Shown here: piece after piece, positions 62,169 through 64,000 of the stretch
How the letters are laid out: each line of letters opens with the position of its first letter
Position numbering within the stretch: position 1 is the stretch's first letter
Source of the DNA: Sideroxydans sp.
GTDB lineage: Bacteria > Pseudomonadota > Gammaproteobacteria > Burkholderiales > Gallionellaceae
DNA length: 64,000 bases
Reading direction: 5' to 3'
NCBI GenBank assembly: GCA_028707175.1
Contig: JAQTUV010000003.1
Location: forward strand, 186,001 to 250,000
The notes under the pieces: model-generated
What the model was told of the DNA's origin: nothing
What the model saw: only the letters and a program-made list of their open reading frames with translations
Databases searched by the model: none
Made by a program: the position numbers and the translations under genes

Positions 62169-63629
62169 TTAATCGATGTGATAGTTTGGCGCTTCTTTGG
62201 TGATCTGTACGTCATGCACGTGCGATTCACGGATACCCGCAGAGGTGATCTCAACAAATTCCGCTTTGGCGTGAATTGTCGGAATATCTGGACAACCGAG
62301 ATAGCCCATGCTTGAGCGCAGACCGCCTAATAGTTGGTGAACCACAGCCAACGCACTACCCTTGTAAGGGACACGCCCTTCAACACCTTCAGGCACTAGC
62401 TTGTCGTTATTACCTTCCGTTTCTTGGAAGTAGCGATCCTTGGAACCCTGCTGCATAGCGCCCAGACTACCCATGCCGCGATAGGACTTGTAAGAGCGGC
62501 CTTGGTACAACTCGATTTCGCCCGGCGCTTCTTCTGTACCTGCGAACAAGCCACCTAACATCACCGCATGTGCCCCTGCCGCGATAGCTTTGGCGATATC
62601 GCCAGAGAAGCGTACGCCACCATCTGCGATCAGCGGCACACCTGTACCTGCCAGTTCATCCGCCACCAATTGGATAGCAGTGATCTGCGGTACACCTACC
62701 CCCGCAACTATACGAGTCGTACAGATCGAACCGGGGCCGATACCTACCTTGACACCATCAGCGCCATGATCGACTAGCGCACGTGCCGCAGTCCCTGTAG
62801 CAATATTGCCGCCAATAACTTCAACTTGCGGAAAGTTCTTCTTGACCCATTGAACGCGACTCAAGACACCTTGTGAATGGCCATGTGCTGTATCCACAAC
62901 CAATACATCGACACCTGCTTCTACGAGCAATTCGACACGTTCTTCAGTACCTTCACCGACACCAACTGCAGCGCCTGCGCGCAAACGACCTAGGCTGTCT
63001 TTGCAGGCCAAAGGATGCTCACTGGACTTCAGGATGTCTTTGACCGTGATCAAGCCGCACAACTCGAATGCATCATTCACCACCAAAACACGCTCGATGC
63101 GATGCTTGTGCATCAAATTTCGAGCTTCTTCACGATTGGCAGTTTCCTTTACGGTGATTAGGCGATCACGTGGCGTCATGATATTAGTGATGGACTGATC
63201 GAGATTGTTCTCGAAACGTAGATCACGGTTAGTCACGATGCCAACCAGCTTCTTGCCTTCCACCACAGGAAGTCCAGAAATCTTGTGTTGACGTGTCAAA
63301 TTGAGTACATCACGCACAGTCATATTGGGTGCGATGGTGATTGGATCTTTGACAACACCACTCTCGAAGCGCTTCACTTTGGAGACTTGAGCTGCCTGCT
63401 CTTTCGAGGTCATGTTCTTATGAATAATACCGATGCCACCTTCTTGTGCTAAGGCGATTGCAAGACGCGCCTCTGTGACCGTATCCATCGCTGCAGACAG
63501 CAAAGGAATGTTCAAATAGATGTTGCGGGTAAGTTGCGTGCGCAGACTAACGTCGCGCGGCAGGATGTTTGAATGTGCTGGCAATAAGAGCACATCGTCG
63601 AAAGTGAGGGCTTTTTGAGTGATACGCAT
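62169..63629 (-). CDS. guaB: IMP dehydrogenase
   Basis: [26 protein letters not shown] pair, [29 protein letters not shown]. Confidence 0.97.
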   Translation of the reverse strand: MRITQKALTFDDVLLLPAHSNILPRDVSLRTQLTRNIYLNIPLLSAAMDTVTEARLAIALAQEGGIGIIHKNMTSKEQAAQVSKVKRFESGVVKDPITIAPNMTVRDVLNLTRQHKISGLPVVEGKKLVGIVTNRDLRFENNLDQSITNIMTPRDRLITVKETANREEARNLMHKHRIERVLVVNDAFELCGLITVKDILKSSEHPLACKDSLGRLRAGAAVGVGEGTEERVELLVEAGVDVLVVDTAHGHSQGVLSRVQWVKKNFPQVEVIGGNIATGTAARALVDHGADGVKVGIGPGSICTTRIVAGVGVPQITAIQLVADELAGTGVPLIADGGVRFSGDIAKAIAAGAHAVMLGGLFAGTEEAPGEIELYQGRSYKSYRGMGSLGAMQQGSKDRYFQETEGNNDKLVPEGVEGRVPYKGSALAVVHQLLGGLRSSMGYLGCPDIPTIHAKAEFVEITSAGIRESHVHDVQITKEAPNYHID

Positions 63630-63713
63630 GGAATATTCCTCTGCAAAGAGTCAATTATATCAAAACTTATGACATTTCCAGAGAGGCTTACAAAGCAAAG
63701 AATGAGGAACTTG

Positions 63714-64000
63714 CTATTTTTTTCCCATCACATAAATGATGTGTTCAAAAAATAGATCACACCAACGCTGATCACTGCCTTTTAGCGTATCAAGCAGTTT
63801 TTTGACTTCACCTACGGGCCAATTGGGATTGAATTTGACGAGCATATCGCGCGAATAGAAAGGTAGTAACCCATCGAGTTTCTCTCCGCGTCGATTAATT
63901 TCTGACAGCATCAACTCAAGATCTTTATCAGAATCGATACCCGCAGTGAGGTCACCATAAGGTTTTGGATGGTTTTTTGTGTACTCAACAAATTCACTCA
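63714..64000 (-). CDS. Hypothetical protein, C-terminal part; open to window edge
   Basis: Minus frame open from 63998: SEFVEYTKNHPKPYGDLTAGIDSDKDLELMLSEINRRGEKLDGLLPFYSRDMLVKF...VMGKK*. Confidence 0.5.
   Translation of the reverse strand, partial: SEFVEYTKNHPKPYGDLTAGIDSDKDLELMLSEINRRGEKLDGLLPFYSRDMLVKFNPNWPVGEVKKLLDTLKGSDQRWCDLFFEHIIYVMGKK

Noticed and set aside
1-64000. CRISPR array, rRNA operon, intact prophage or IS transposase
   Set aside because: No regularly spaced repeat-spacer array, rRNA sequence, phage structural gene or transposase was recognised on reading the window

Overview
The window is a betaproteobacterial chromosome segment; a Gallionellaceae/Nitrosomonadales-like origin is only an inference from gene content. 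Most of it is ordinary core genome: holB(partial)-tatD, parE-parC, tex, nfeD/SPFH, CYTH-CHAD, lemA/TPM, dnaQ-rnhA, gloB, ppsR, four tRNAs (Ser-GGA, His-GTG, Arg-TCT, Pro-TGG), pgsA-uvrC, the rimP-nusA-infB-rbfA-truB-rpsO-pnp operon, copA and guaB-guaA. Four places are non-routine. (1) 1.6-6.9 kb is a tightly overlapping minus-strand operon encoding a TPR-like protein, a degenerate-receiver protein, a Ser/Thr kinase fused to a small MglA/SRPRB-like GTPase, a probable wHTH+Roadblock-like protein, a Roadblock/LC7 protein and a PhnD-like protein without an evident signal peptide. This is my best candidate for an undescribed signalling system. (2) 43.4-50.8 kb is a methylthioadenosine-salvage operon (mtnP, class II aldolase, apt, mtnA) that also contains a translationally overlapping hybrid histidine kinase and an Mrr-type endonuclease. 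Its mtnA carries an in-frame palindromic repeat insertion. (3) 57.1-60.5 kb looks like a small guaA-3'-end integration-site remnant holding a TacAT-HigA-GIY-YIG-like overlapping operon. (4) Short repeat families and a recurrent TAGGYCTATA motif occur in the accessory 14-18.6 kb and neighbouring intergenic regions. All family calls come from reading the sequence and translations by eye; no database search was run.
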